This document shows positions 16,918 through 26,068 of a stretch of DNA of 64,000 nucleotides, piece by piece. The stretch lies in the NCBI GenBank assembly GCA_029975555.1, contig JARKOY010000173.1, forward strand, positions 62,001 to 126,000, written 5' to 3'. Position 1 is the first letter of the stretch; every line of letters starts with the position of its first letter. Made by a program: the position numbers and the translations under genes. The notes beneath the pieces were generated by a model, which worked only from the letters and a program-made list of their open reading frames with translations, ran no database searches and was not told where the DNA came from. Origin of the DNA: Spirochaetia bacterium (lineage in GTDB: Bacteria > Spirochaetota > Spirochaetia > Treponematales > Rectinemataceae).

Positions 16918-17663
16918 ATCTCTGTATGCTCGACTCGTCGGATGTGCTGCAGACACTCCCCGTGGAAGACCGCAGGGCTCAGCACATTCTCAGAGTCCTG
17001 AAAAAGAGAGAGGGCGACCGCCTTCGCGCGGGCAGCCCTGACGGGCTTGTCGGCTGGGCTTGTCTGGAGTCAATATCGGCTGCCCAGCTTGTGCTCAGGT
17101 TTAGTGCGGAAGGCACCGCCCCACCCCTGCGCCCCGTGCGTGTCATGCTCGGCACCGTACGACCGATCCAGGCCGCGCGCATTGTCAAAGAACTGACCAT
17201 CCTGGGAGTGAGCGAGATCGCGTTCTTTCCGACAGAGCTCGGAGAAAAATCCTACACCCAATCCAACTTCTATACACAAAAAGAATACTACGCCCACGCG
17301 CGGGAGGGTGCCGAGCAGGCGGGCAACCCCCGCATCCCACACATAAGCCTCGTGTGGTCTCTCAAGAGAGCGTTGGAACAGGTCAGCACCGCAGAGATTT
17401 CAAAGGACTCGCGGGCCCAAGGCCAGGCGACCAACATCGTGTGCCACCCCGACGACTCGGCTATCCCTTTGAGCCGCATCCCGCTTTCGGCGACGCCGGT
17501 GGTGCTGGCCATCGGCACCGAGCGCGGCTGGACGGCGTCCGAACTTCGACAATTTCAGGAATGCGGCTTTGTGCGCTGTTCCCTCGGCGACCGGATACTG
17601 AAAACCGAGACTGCCGCGGTCGTGGCGGTCTCGCTGGTGCTCGCGGGGCTGGGGTATTTTTGA
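16914..17663 (+). CDS. rsmE: 16S rRNA (uracil-1498-N3)-methyltransferase RsmE
   Basis: A 249-residue SPOUT-class methyltransferase. It has an N-terminal PUA-like part with R-R-A-Q-H-I-L-R-V-L-K and the knot sequence A-I-G-T-E-R-G-W-T followed by LGDRILKTETAAV, the SAM-binding signature of RsmE. It methylates U1498 of 16S rRNA. Its ATG overlaps the fabV stop (ATGA), so it is translated with the fab operon although functionally unrelated. After it there is about 100 bases with a short CGCTGC/GCAGCG hairpin but no U-run. Confidence 0.93.
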   Translation: MNLCMLDSSDVLQTLPVEDRRAQHILRVLKKREGDRLRAGSPDGLVGWACLESISAAQLVLRFSAEGTAPPLRPVRVMLGTVRPIQAARIVKELTILGVSEIAFFPTELGEKSYTQSNFYTQKEYYAHAREGAEQAGNPRIPHISLVWSLKRALEQVSTAEISKDSRAQGQATNIVCHPDDSAIPLSRIPLSATPVVLAIGTERGWTASELRQFQECGFVRCSLGDRILKTETAAVVAVSLVLAGLGYF

Positions 17664-17764
17664 GCCCATCCGTGAAGCGCAAAGAGACGCTGCTTGGCCT
17701 CGCAGCGCATGAAAAGTTCCCCACCATTAAACACACTTAAGAGCCCACTGACAATTGTGCGCTA

Positions 17765-17793
17765 TTGAAAACCCAAGGACTCGGGCATACAAT
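17765..17793 (+). promoter_or_regulatory. Promoter of the amino-acid binding protein gene
   Basis: TTGAAA (17765-17770), 17 bases, TACAAT (17788-17793), leading to a leader of about 45 bases with AAGGAGG before the ATG. Confidence 0.65.
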
Positions 17794-17845
17794 GCATTTC
17801 AGTCAGCAGAGATACGGGTATGAGACTCGCACAAGGAGGAACGTG

Positions 17846-18643
17846 ATGAAGAAAAGCATGCTTTATCTGACGGCTCTCGTTCTCGCTTTTGCGGTGGTGC
17901 TTGCCGCCGGAGCGCAGACGGGCAAACTTCCTGATTTGAAGGGACGGACGATCATCGCGGTGACGGAAAATGCCTACATGCCCCTCAACTTCATCGATCC
18001 GAAAACGGGCAAGGCCATGGGCTGGGAGTACGATGCGGTGAACGAAATCGCCAGGAGACTCAACGCAAAGGTCGTCTGGAAGACCACCTCATGGGACACC
18101 ATGATTCAGGCGGTCCGAGACGGCCAGTTCGACGTCGGCATGGACGGCATCACCATCACTCCTGAGCGTGCGGAACAGGTGGACTTTTCCATACCCTACA
18201 TGGTGAGCCAGCAGTTCATGCTGGTCAGGGCAGACGAAAAGCGCTTCAGCAACGAAAAGGAATTCGCCGCCAACCCCAAGCTCCTCATAGGAGCCCAGGC
18301 AGGCACGACCAATTTCTATGTCGCCGTCTACAACGTCCTCGACGGCAACGAGGCCAACCCTCGCATCAAGCTCTTCGAGACCTTCGGGGCTTCGGTGCAG
18401 GCGCTTCTGGCCGGCGATGTCGACATGGTGCTCATGGATGCGGCCTCCACCAAAGGATATATCGGCGCAAATCCCAACAAGCTGAAAACCGTCGGCGGCC
18501 CCTTGGGCACCGAGGAGTTCGGGTTCATCTTCAAAAAGGGATCGGATTTGGTCGGGCCGTTTAACGCCGCCATCGCAGCGCTGAAGGCCGAGGGCTTTCT
18601 AGACAAGCTGAACACGAAGTGGTTCTTTGAATATAAGCCGTAA
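17846..18643 (+). CDS. Amino-acid ABC transporter substrate-binding protein (family 3)
   Basis: A 265-residue secreted protein with a signal peptide (MKKSMLYLTALVLAFAVVLA) probably cut after A-G-A. The mature part shows the family 3 pattern: AYMPLNFIDPKTGKAMGWEY, then D-V-G-M-D-G-I-T-I-T-P-E-R and a V-D-F-S-I-P-Y strand. It binds a polar amino acid. The start is set by AAGGAGG at 17833-17839. The cognate permease is at 20476; asnB lies between them. No ATPase gene is adjacent. Confidence 0.92.
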   Translation: MKKSMLYLTALVLAFAVVLAAGAQTGKLPDLKGRTIIAVTENAYMPLNFIDPKTGKAMGWEYDAVNEIARRLNAKVVWKTTSWDTMIQAVRDGQFDVGMDGITITPERAEQVDFSIPYMVSQQFMLVRADEKRFSNEKEFAANPKLLIGAQAGTTNFYVAVYNVLDGNEANPRIKLFETFGASVQALLAGDVDMVLMDAASTKGYIGANPNKLKTVGGPLGTEEFGFIFKKGSDLVGPFNAAIAALKAEGFLDKLNTKWFFEYKP

Positions 18644-18664
18644 GAGAAAAGACCGGGCCAGGCC

Positions 18665-18693
18665 TTGACAAAGGGATGTAGATTCGGCTAAAG
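18665..18693 (+). promoter_or_regulatory. Promoter of asnB
   Basis: Consensus TTGACA (18665-18670), 17 bases, CTAAAG (18688-18693). A ribosome site GGAGGA precedes the ATG at 18722. It lies directly after the binding-protein stop, so asnB can be expressed separately. Confidence 0.5.
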
Positions 18694-18721
18694 CGTTCTG
18701 TTACTATACGGAGGAACAATC

Positions 18722-20398
18722 ATGTGCGGCATTTTCACCATCACCGACATCAAGGGCGACCCGGTTACCCTGCGCAAGCGCGCACTTTCCCACGTGAAAC
18801 GTCTCAGGCACAGAGGGCCCGACTGGAGCGGCGTCTATTCGGACAAACGGGGCATCATCTGCCACGAGCGTCTGGCCATCGTGGACGTTACGCACGGGGC
18901 GCAGCCACTCATCGATGCGGGCACGGGCCGTGTGCTCTCCGTCAACGGCGAGATATACAATCACCGCGAGCTGCGCGCCAAGTTCCTCAAAAAACCGCAC
19001 GACTTCAAGACCGAATCTGACTGCGAGCCCATCCTCTACCTCTACGACGAGATGGGCCCAGAGTTTCTCAAACTTTTAAACGGTATTTTTGCCTTCGTCA
19101 TCTACGACCCGCGCGACGGCGATTACTTTATCGCGCGCGACCACATAGGCATCAATCCTCTGTACTGGGGGCGCGATGGCGAGGGCAATCTCTACGTGGC
19201 CTCCGAGATGAAGGCAATCTTCGACCTATGTCCAAAAGTCGAGATATTTCCCCCTGGACATTACTACAAGGGCAGCGAAGGCAAGCTGGTGAAGTGGTAT
19301 GAACCCAAATGGGCGGCTCCTGGCTATATCCCCACAGGGGAGGCCGACCTCGCCACACTTCGCGAAGCCCTCGTCGCCGCAGTCAAGCGCCAGCTCATGT
19401 GCGATGTGCCCTACGGCCTTCTCATCTCAGGCGGCGTGGACTCTTCCATCGTCGCGGCCATCGCAGCCCGTTTTGCAGAGCGCCGCATCGAGACGGACGG
19501 CGCCGAGCAGGCATGGTGGCCGCGCATCCACTCCTTCTCCGTGGGACTCCCCGGTGCACCGGACACCAAGTTCGCCAAGATGGTGGCGGACTATATCGGC
19601 AGCCAGCACCACGAGATCAACTTCACCGTGCAGGAGGCAATCGATGCCCTGCCGGACGTGATCTGGCACCTGGAGACCTTCGATGTCACCACGATTAGGG
19701 CCGGCACGCCGATGTACCTCATGATGCGCAAGATCAAGGCCATGGGCATCAAGATGATTCTCTCAGGCGAGGGCTCGGATGAGATTTTTGGAGGGTACCT
19801 CTACTTCCACAAGGCACCGAACCGCGTGGAGTTCCACGAGGAGCTGGTGCGGAAGCTGTCCTTGCTCCACCTCTACGACTGCCTCAGGGCAAACAAGATG
19901 GCCGCAGCTTGGGGCGTGGAGGCGCGCGTACCTTTCCTGGACCCCGAATTCCTCGATGTGGCGATGAACATCGACCCAGCCTACAAGATGATCCGGAAAG
20001 ACGAAGACCGCATAGAGAAGTATATCCTGCGCAAGGCCTTTGAGGGCTGGATTCCCGACGAAATTCTGTGGCGGCAGAAAGAACAGTTCTCCGACGGCGT
20101 AGGCTACAACTGGATCGACTCTCTGAAGGAATACGCCGAAAAGGAAGTCTCCGATAGCGCCATGGCCAATGCTGCCTACCGCTTCCCCGTCAAGACGCCT
20201 TCTACTAAGGAAGCCTATCTCTACAGGGCGATCTTCGAAGAGCACTTCAAAAACCCGAGCGCCGTAGACCTTGTGCCAGATGGGCCATCCATCGCGTGTT
20301 CCACGCCCACCGCCATCCGCTGGGATGCGGCTTGGGCAAATCAGGCAGACCCTTCAGGCCGCGCGGTGAGGGGAGTACACAACAAGAGCCTAAGATAA
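18722..20398 (+). CDS. asnB: Asparagine synthase (glutamine-hydrolysing), AsnB type
   Basis: A 558-residue enzyme. Cys2 (M-C-G-I-F) is the N-terminal nucleophile of the glutaminase domain, followed by R-H-R-G-P-D near 35 and N-G-E-I-Y-N-H near 78. The synthetase domain has the PP-loop S-G-G-V-D-S-S near 240 and S-G-E-G-S-D-E-I-F-G-G near 350. It makes Asn from Asp, Gln and ATP. The length matches E. coli AsnB. Its position between a family 3 binding protein and a matching permease suggests the transporter handles glutamine, aspartate or asparagine. Confidence 0.95.
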   Translation: MCGIFTITDIKGDPVTLRKRALSHVKRLRHRGPDWSGVYSDKRGIICHERLAIVDVTHGAQPLIDAGTGRVLSVNGEIYNHRELRAKFLKKPHDFKTESDCEPILYLYDEMGPEFLKLLNGIFAFVIYDPRDGDYFIARDHIGINPLYWGRDGEGNLYVASEMKAIFDLCPKVEIFPPGHYYKGSEGKLVKWYEPKWAAPGYIPTGEADLATLREALVAAVKRQLMCDVPYGLLISGGVDSSIVAAIAARFAERRIETDGAEQAWWPRIHSFSVGLPGAPDTKFAKMVADYIGSQHHEINFTVQEAIDALPDVIWHLETFDVTTIRAGTPMYLMMRKIKAMGIKMILSGEGSDEIFGGYLYFHKAPNRVEFHEELVRKLSLLHLYDCLRANKMAAAWGVEARVPFLDPEFLDVAMNIDPAYKMIRKDEDRIEKYILRKAFEGWIPDEILWRQKEQFSDGVGYNWIDSLKEYAEKEVSDSAMANAAYRFPVKTPSTKEAYLYRAIFEEHFKNPSAVDLVPDGPSIACSTPTAIRWDAAWANQADPSGRAVRGVHNKSLR

Positions 20399-20475
20399 GG
20401 CTATAATAGGCACGACATCCGTGCCGGGTACGGCAAGGCATAATTTGGCAGGTCTCTTTGGGGAGGTGTCATCAC

Positions 20476-21273
20476 ATGAAGGAGAGGTTCGCCCGTATTC
20501 CTTGGTGGCTCGTGGCCATTGTGCTCCTCGGCAGTTGGCTGTTGGTCTCGGCCCTCACTTCCGCCGACTACCGCGTGATATTCTCGGCGGTGTCGCATGG
20601 GCTTGGCGTGACGCTCTCCGTGTCGCTCATCGCGTATGCGGCGTCTATCCTGCTTGGACTCTGCCTTGGGCTCATGCGCGCTTCGCACGCCCGCGCGGCG
20701 CGCGAGATATCGACGTTCTACATCGAGCTGGTGCGCGGCCTACCGATGCTCGTCATCCTGTACTACATCGCCTTCGTCGGGGCGCCGGCGCTCGCTCAGG
20801 CACTCAACGCCCTGCTGGCTCCGCTCATCAGGGCGGGGCTCGTCGGCAGCATCGAGCCGCGCAGCTTCGACTTCGCGACTCGCGCCGTCATCGCCCTCAC
20901 CCTCGGCTACGCGGCATTCATCGCCGAGATTTTCCGCGCCGGCATCGAAAGCGTCGACAGAGGTCAGACCGAGGCGGCCGAAGCCCTCGGCATGTCGCAC
21001 TGGCAGGTCATGCACCGCATCGTGCTGCCGCAGGCTGTCCGGAACGTCCTTCCGGCACTCGGCAACGAATTCGTCGCCATAATCAAGGATTCTTCCCTCG
21101 TCTCGGCGCTCGGCGTACAGGACATAACGCAGCTTGGCAAAGTATACGCGGCTTCCACCTTCAAGTTTTTCGAGACCTACAATGCCGTCGCCTTCTTCTA
21201 TCTGTGCCTGACAGTGAGCCTCTCGCTCCTCGTGCGTCGCCTAGAAGCGCGGATGAAACGCAGCAAAAAATAA
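20476..21273 (+). CDS. Polar amino-acid ABC transporter permease (HisM/GlnP type)
   Basis: A 265-residue membrane protein with about five hydrophobic segments. The permease motif is V-R-G-L-P-M-L-V near residue 95 and the EAA loop GQTEAAEALGMSHWQVMHR near 168. It forms the pore for the binding protein encoded at 17846. GGAGGTG lies 8 bases before the ATG at 20476, which decides the start. A consensus TATAAT occurs at 20402-20407 but lacks a -35; a GGCACG/CGTGCC hairpin follows at 20409-20425. No ATP-binding subunit follows; the next gene is convergent. Confidence 0.9.
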   Translation: MKERFARIPWWLVAIVLLGSWLLVSALTSADYRVIFSAVSHGLGVTLSVSLIAYAASILLGLCLGLMRASHARAAREISTFYIELVRGLPMLVILYYIAFVGAPALAQALNALLAPLIRAGLVGSIEPRSFDFATRAVIALTLGYAAFIAEIFRAGIESVDRGQTEAAEALGMSHWQVMHRIVLPQAVRNVLPALGNEFVAIIKDSSLVSALGVQDITQLGKVYAASTFKFFETYNAVAFFYLCLTVSLSLLVRRLEARMKRSKK

Positions 21274-21294
21274 GGAACGACAAGCCCGGCACGG

Positions 21295-21359
21295 GAGGCC
21301 GCCCCGGCGTCCCAGCACCGCCGCAGCGTCCCCAACAGCACAGCCTCTGCGGCGGCCTC
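21295..21359. repeat. Two mutually exclusive hairpins between convergent genes
   Basis: GAGGCCGCC (21295-21303) pairs with GGCGGCCTC (21351-21359). CCGCCGCAG (21318-21326) pairs with CTGCGGCGG (21347-21355). Both are perfect 9-base stems that share GGCGG. There is no U-run on either side, so this is not a standard intrinsic terminator; it lies between the ends of two convergent genes. Confidence 0.45.
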
Positions 21360-21426
21360 AAGGTGGGGCCGGAGTGAAGGCCGCACTGCCGCACTGTCGC
21401 GTCGCACGGCGGCGCGGCGATGATCC

Positions 21427-23229
21427 CTAGTCCCTGTGCAGCAGCACCGCAAGCCTCTCCACGTCCTCGGCAAAACGCCTACATGCGGCCTGCACGGGCT
21501 GCGGGGTCGACATGTCGACCCCGGCGAGCTTCAGCGATTCGATCGGGAACCGGCTGCCGCCCGACTTCAGGAAGTTCAGATATGCATCGCGCTCTTCTTT
21601 TCCACCATGAAGAACCCTCTCGGAGAGGGCGATGCTCGCCGATAGACCCGTGGCATACTTATAGACATAGAAGGCGGTGTAGAAATGCGGAATGCGCAAG
21701 CCCTCCAGGTCGGACACGCGTTCGAGGACCATCTCCGGCCCAAAATACTTCTCTAAGAGTGACCGGTATTCCTTTCTGAGCACATCGACCGTCAACGCTT
21801 CGCCGGATTCGACGATTTCGTGCGCGCGCTTCTCAAACTCGGCGAACATCGTCTGTCGGAAAAGCGTGGCCAACGTGTCGTCGATGCGCGTCGCGACCAA
21901 AAACGCCTTTTCGCGGTCGTCATGGCTGTGGTCATACAGGTAGGAGAAGACCAGCTGCTCGTTGAAGGTGCTCGCAACCTCGGCTTCAAAGATCGTGTAG
22001 TTGTAGCACATGAAGGGGTTGTTTCGGGCCGAATACCAAGAGTGCATCGAATGCCCGCCCTCGTGGGCGATGGTGAAGAGGTCGTGCAGGACCTCGTCTT
22101 TATAGTTCAGAAGGATGTAGGGGTCTCCGACAAACGAACCGGCCGAAAAGGCGCCGGAGCGTTTGCCCTTGTTTTCGTAGCGGTCCACCCATCCGCCTAA
22201 AAGTCCTCTCCTCAGGGTATGGACATACTCGTCGCCGAGCGGCGCAAGGGACTCGATCACGATATCGACCGCTTCTTCGTAGCTGTGCGACGCTTTAACT
22301 TCGGCCACGAGGGGGACATACACGTCGTAGTGGCGCAGACTGTCCAGGCCTAGTATCTCCTTTCTGAGGCTATAATAGCGGTGCAGAATCGGCAGATTCT
22401 CGTTCACGGTGGAGATCAGATTATCGTAGACGGCCTCGGGGACGTTGTCGGGGAAAAGCGCCATTGCGCGGGCGCTCGGGTACTTCCTCACCAGCGCCTG
22501 ATACTTGTCGAGCTTGACCGAACCGGCATAGAGGGCGCCCAAGGTGTTTTGATGCGCTTCAAACTGGGCATAGAACTGGTGGTAGGCCGCCTTGCGCACG
22601 TTCCTATCCTGCATGCGCATGAACGATGCGAAGGTGGACTGTGTGAGCGGCTTTGGTCCTTCCGGCGTCTCGACGGTGCCGAAATCGAGATCGACGTTGG
22701 TGAGGACACTAAAAGCTTCCTGCGCAGTCTGAGCCGATTCGGTTTGGAGGGCGAGGAGGCGCTCCTCAGCCTCGCTCAGCACGTGCGGCTTAAATCTGCG
22801 CAACTTTTTTAGAAAGACGCTGTAGTCTGCAAACTTCGGGCAAGAGAGGCAATGGTCGACGAAGTCGTCGTCGAGCGCCTGGATTGCCGGGCTGAGCCAG
22901 GACCATGAGGCCTGCCCCTGGGACGACAGCCCCACAAAGCGGGCGAACATGCCGCGGGCCACGCTGTTGCCTTCATCCTCAGCGACCCTCAGGTGTGCGT
23001 AGTAGCCAAGCCGCTCCTCCAGGATGAGGTATTGTTCATAGGATTTCAGCGCCTCGAGCAAAACATCGGCGTCCGCGACGAAGCCAGCCTTTTTCTTTTC
23101 AGCCTCAGGGACAAGCTCGCCTAGCAACGCGAAATTTTTCTCCCACTCGGCATCGTCCTCAAAGAGGCTTGCAAGGTTCCACTTGTGTTCAGCGAGGATT
23201 TCCGAACGTTCCGGAATACTCTTTGCCAT
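21427..23229 (-). CDS. pepF: Oligoendopeptidase F (M3 family)
   Basis: A 600-residue cytosolic zinc peptidase. The zinc motif H-E-G-G-H (I-A-H-E-G-G-H-S-M-H-S) lies in the C-terminal third, followed by the helix with the third ligand (Y-T-I-F-E-A-E-V-A-S-T-F-N-E). The N-terminal part (W-N-L-A-S-L-F) is typical of PepF. It trims 7-17-residue peptides. The ATG at 23227-23229 is preceded by GGGAGGAAC; the open frame continues upstream only as antisense to the lacI-like gene. It lies 20 bases after that regulator gene and is probably co-transcribed with it. Confidence 0.93.
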   Translation of the reverse strand: MAKSIPERSEILAEHKWNLASLFEDDAEWEKNFALLGELVPEAEKKKAGFVADADVLLEALKSYEQYLILEERLGYYAHLRVAEDEGNSVARGMFARFVGLSSQGQASWSWLSPAIQALDDDFVDHCLSCPKFADYSVFLKKLRRFKPHVLSEAEERLLALQTESAQTAQEAFSVLTNVDLDFGTVETPEGPKPLTQSTFASFMRMQDRNVRKAAYHQFYAQFEAHQNTLGALYAGSVKLDKYQALVRKYPSARAMALFPDNVPEAVYDNLISTVNENLPILHRYYSLRKEILGLDSLRHYDVYVPLVAEVKASHSYEEAVDIVIESLAPLGDEYVHTLRRGLLGGWVDRYENKGKRSGAFSAGSFVGDPYILLNYKDEVLHDLFTIAHEGGHSMHSWYSARNNPFMCYNYTIFEAEVASTFNEQLVFSYLYDHSHDDREKAFLVATRIDDTLATLFRQTMFAEFEKRAHEIVESGEALTVDVLRKEYRSLLEKYFGPEMVLERVSDLEGLRIPHFYTAFYVYKYATGLSASIALSERVLHGGKEERDAYLNFLKSGGSRFPIESLKLAGVDMSTPQPVQAACRRFAEDVERLAVLLHRD

Positions 23230-23249
23230 TGTTCCTCCCTTCGTATATT

Positions 23250-24278
23250 TCATGGCAGCCGCGTGGACTCGCGCACGATGAGCTGGTATGGCAGTCGAAT
23301 ATGACTGCCGCCCGCGCCGTCGAGCATGCGCATCACCATGCGGGCCGCCTCCATGCCCTTTTCGCGTGCAGGCTGATGGATGGTCGTCAGCCTCGGGGTG
23401 CTGATGATGCTCTCCGGAATGTCGTCGAAGCCCGCCACCGCCACGTCTTGTGGAACCCGCAACCCGAGGTCTTTCGCCGCGAGGAGCACACCGATCGCCA
23501 CAATGTCGGACATCGCCACGATCGCCGTAGGCCGGGTCCCGCGCAAAAGCAAGGATCGGGCGCTCTCGTACCCGGCATCGATGGAGCCCTTGCACGGTTG
23601 CACACACACCTGCGGGGCCTCGAGCGTCAATCCATACTCCCCGAGCGCGCGCTGAAAGCCTTCGAGGCGTCTCTGCACGACAAGGGAGAAGTGGCCGGAC
23701 TCCCTCGGCTTTGTGTCAGGTTCGAGCGAGAGTATCGCAATCCGGCGGAATCCTTGCTCCAGCACGTGCAGCATCAGATCCTTCGCTGCGCCCCTGTCGT
23801 CGATTCCGATGTTAATCGTCGAAGTGGATTCTTCTCCATCGATGGTGACGAAAGGTATGTGATTCTTCTTAAGGAGGCTGACCACCTCGTGGTCGGGGCC
23901 GACGCCTATGGTGACAAGGCCGTCGACGTAGGATTTCCGCGCCGCCTCCACTATTTTCCCACGGACGAGGGGCAGAATGGCGAGCGAAAACTCCTTTTGC
24001 TCGCACTCTTCGCCTATTCCGCTTATGACCTGCGCCATGTGGGAGTTTGCGAATATGTCGCCGATCTTCTGTGGAAGGAGTAGGCCGATCGCGCCGAGGC
24101 GCTTTGTCGTCAGGGTCCTCGCAAAAGGATTGGGCACATAGCCGAGCTCCTCGACAATCGCCATTATTCTCTTGTAGGTCTCTTTCGAGATGCGCTCGGG
24201 ATAATTGAGTGCAAAGGAAACCGTAGTTTTCGATACCCCTGCGCGCAGGGCAATATCGCGTATGGTCACTTTCGACAT
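23250..24278 (-). CDS. LacI-family transcriptional regulator
   Basis: A 342-residue repressor. The N-terminal helix-turn-helix is VTIRDIALRAGVSKTTVSFA (residues 4-23) with the hinge helix near N-P-F-A-R-T-L (52-58), then a periplasmic-binding-protein-like effector domain. It would bind CG-centred palindromes such as the one before the sugar ABC operon at 8174, but its own neighbourhood (pepF, uridine kinase) gives no sugar link. ATG 24278 is chosen because MSKVTIRDIA is the family start and because the promoter's -10 ends only 9 bases before it. There is no Shine-Dalgarno. Confidence 0.93.
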   Translation of the reverse strand: MSKVTIRDIALRAGVSKTTVSFALNYPERISKETYKRIMAIVEELGYVPNPFARTLTTKRLGAIGLLLPQKIGDIFANSHMAQVISGIGEECEQKEFSLAILPLVRGKIVEAARKSYVDGLVTIGVGPDHEVVSLLKKNHIPFVTIDGEESTSTINIGIDDRGAAKDLMLHVLEQGFRRIAILSLEPDTKPRESGHFSLVVQRRLEGFQRALGEYGLTLEAPQVCVQPCKGSIDAGYESARSLLLRGTRPTAIVAMSDIVAIGVLLAAKDLGLRVPQDVAVAGFDDIPESIISTPRLTTIHQPAREKGMEAARMVMRMLDGAGGSHIRLPYQLIVRESTRLP

Positions 24279-24287
24279 TGCGTAGGA

Positions 24288-24316
24288 ATTGTACACAAAA
24301 GGCATATGCTCGTCAA
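24288..24316 (-). promoter_or_regulatory. Promoter of the LacI-family regulator
   Basis: Minus strand TTGACG (24311-24316), 17 bases, TACAAT (24288-24293). Predicted +1 is about 24281, three bases before the ATG, so the message is nearly leaderless. It overlaps the control region of the divergent kinase gene. Confidence 0.6.
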
Positions 24317-24340
24317 AGCAGTCTGTAGTATATTTTCAAA

Positions 24341-26020
24341 ATGCATATGCTGACTGTAAAAATCGACGGCTGTAAGAAAATGTCGGTGCCTGCCGGTTTG
24401 AGTGCGGAAGAAATCTTTGAACGGGCGGGCCTGCACAAAGGATCGAGTGAGGGCAAGGGGGCTTTTGCCCCACTTGCCGCGTTTGTCAACAATGAACTGG
24501 CGGCGTTGGCCTCGCCGATCAATGCGGACTGCACCCTGTCGCCGGTCTACCCCGACTCTCCAATGGGAACCGAGGTCTATCGACATTCTCTGTGTTTTCT
24601 GCTCGCGAAGGCGGCCAGAGAGATCGTACCCAAGCGTCGCCTCATGGTGAGCATGGCCATCGGCAATGGCTATTACCACTACTTCGACGACGACGAACCG
24701 ATCTCGGCGCAGCTGCTTGAAGCCCTCGCGTGCCGCATGCGCAGCGATGTGAATGCGGACCTGCCCATCAGCATTGTCACGCGATCTTGGAGCGACGCGC
24801 TCGAATACTTCAAACAGTCCAACCAGGCCGACACGGTGGCCCTCATAGAGTATATCAATGACCCCTTCGTGCAGCTCAACGAGTGCGACGGCTACCGCGA
24901 CCTGCACATCGCCCCCCTCGTGCCACGCACGGGCCTCTTGAGCGTCTGGGAGCTCATACCCTATCGGCGAGGCATGCTACTCCGCTTTCCCCACACCAAA
25001 AAACCCTACGAACTGGACCCGTTCTCCGACATCCCCGTACTCTACGACATCGCAGAAGAATATGAACAAAAGGCAAAGGTCCTGAATGCAGGTTCCATCG
25101 GCGCCCTCAACCGCATCAACCAGTCGGGAAAGATTCAGGATTTTATCATGGTCGCCGAGGCGCTCCAAAACAAGAAACTTGCGGCGATCGCCGACCTCAT
25201 TGCCGAAAAATCCGACACGGCAAAGGTGATCCTCATCGCAGGTCCTTCGAGCTCTGGCAAGACTACATCGGCGAAGAAACTGTCCATCCAGCTCAGAGCG
25301 CTTGGATTCAAGCCCATTCACATCGAACTCGACAACTATTTTGTCGACAGGAACCGCACACCCCTCGATGAGGACGGCAAGCCGAATTTCGAGTGTCTGG
25401 AGGCGCTCGATATCGAATTCCTCAACCAGCAGCTTTTGGATCTGTTCGATGGCAAGGAAGTGGAGCTTCCGGCCTTCGACTTCAAGAGCGGCACCCGCAA
25501 GGCCTCGGGCATCACCGTAAGCCTCAAAAACAACGAACTGCTTATCCTTGAAGGCATCCACGGCCTCAACGACAAGCTCACTCCCCAGATTCCCGCAGAA
25601 CACAAGCTGAAAATTTACGTCTCTGCGCTCACACAGCTCAACGTCGACGATCACAACCGCGTGCGCACCACCGACTATCGGCTGTTGCGGCGCATGGTCC
25701 GGGATTACAACTTCCGCGGGCACGATGCGCGCGCCACACTCGGCATGTGGTCTTCGGTGCAACGGGGCGAACGACGCTACATTTTCCCCTTCCAGGGATC
25801 GGCGGACATCGCCTTCAACTCCGCGCTCGACTATGAGCTCGGGGTGCTCAAGGTGTTCGCCGAACCGCTCCTGCAGGCCGTGAAGCCTTACCACCCGGAG
25901 TACTCCGACGCCCGCCGGATTCAGGCCTTCATCTCGCGCATATCGCCCATCTCACCTCAGTATGTACCGAGCGATTCTATTCTGCGCGAGTTCATAGGTT
26001 CGAGCGTGTTCGAGTATTGA
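24341..26020 (+). CDS. TGS-domain uridine kinase-like nucleoside kinase
   Basis: A 559-residue protein. The first 60 residues form a TGS-like beta-grasp module. A middle part resembles the threonyl-tRNA synthetase second additional domain (G-N-G-Y-Y-H-Y near 107). The C-terminal half is a phosphoribulokinase/uridine kinase domain with Walker A G-P-S-S-S-G-K-T-T near 303 and the L-D-N-Y-F substrate segment near 328. Such TGS-Udk proteins are widespread in spirochaetes, thermotogae and clostridia and are annotated as nucleoside kinases. It is divergent from the LacI-family gene. A TATATT (24329-24334) ends 6 bases before the ATG with no Shine-Dalgarno, suggesting another leaderless mRNA, although no good -35 is seen. 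Confidence 0.88.
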   Translation: MHMLTVKIDGCKKMSVPAGLSAEEIFERAGLHKGSSEGKGAFAPLAAFVNNELAALASPINADCTLSPVYPDSPMGTEVYRHSLCFLLAKAAREIVPKRRLMVSMAIGNGYYHYFDDDEPISAQLLEALACRMRSDVNADLPISIVTRSWSDALEYFKQSNQADTVALIEYINDPFVQLNECDGYRDLHIAPLVPRTGLLSVWELIPYRRGMLLRFPHTKKPYELDPFSDIPVLYDIAEEYEQKAKVLNAGSIGALNRINQSGKIQDFIMVAEALQNKKLAAIADLIAEKSDTAKVILIAGPSSSGKTTSAKKLSIQLRALGFKPIHIELDNYFVDRNRTPLDEDGKPNFECLEALDIEFLNQQLLDLFDGKEVELPAFDFKSGTRKASGITVSLKNNELLILEGIHGLNDKLTPQIPAEHKLKIYVSALTQLNVDDHNRVRTTDYRLLRRMVRDYNFRGHDARATLGMWSSVQRGERRYIFPFQGSADIAFNSALDYELGVLKVFAEPLLQAVKPYHPEYSDARRIQAFISRISPISPQYVPSDSILREFIGSSVFEY

Positions 26021-26068
26021 AAGGGGCGTCCCTCGAGCGCCTGCGCCTCGCACTTCTCTAATCGTGCC

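Noticed and set aside
20402-20425. TATAAT and GGCACG/CGTGCC hairpin before the amino-acid permease as a promoter/attenuator
   Set aside because: No -35 at the proper distance and no U-run; kept only as a remark in the gene entry.
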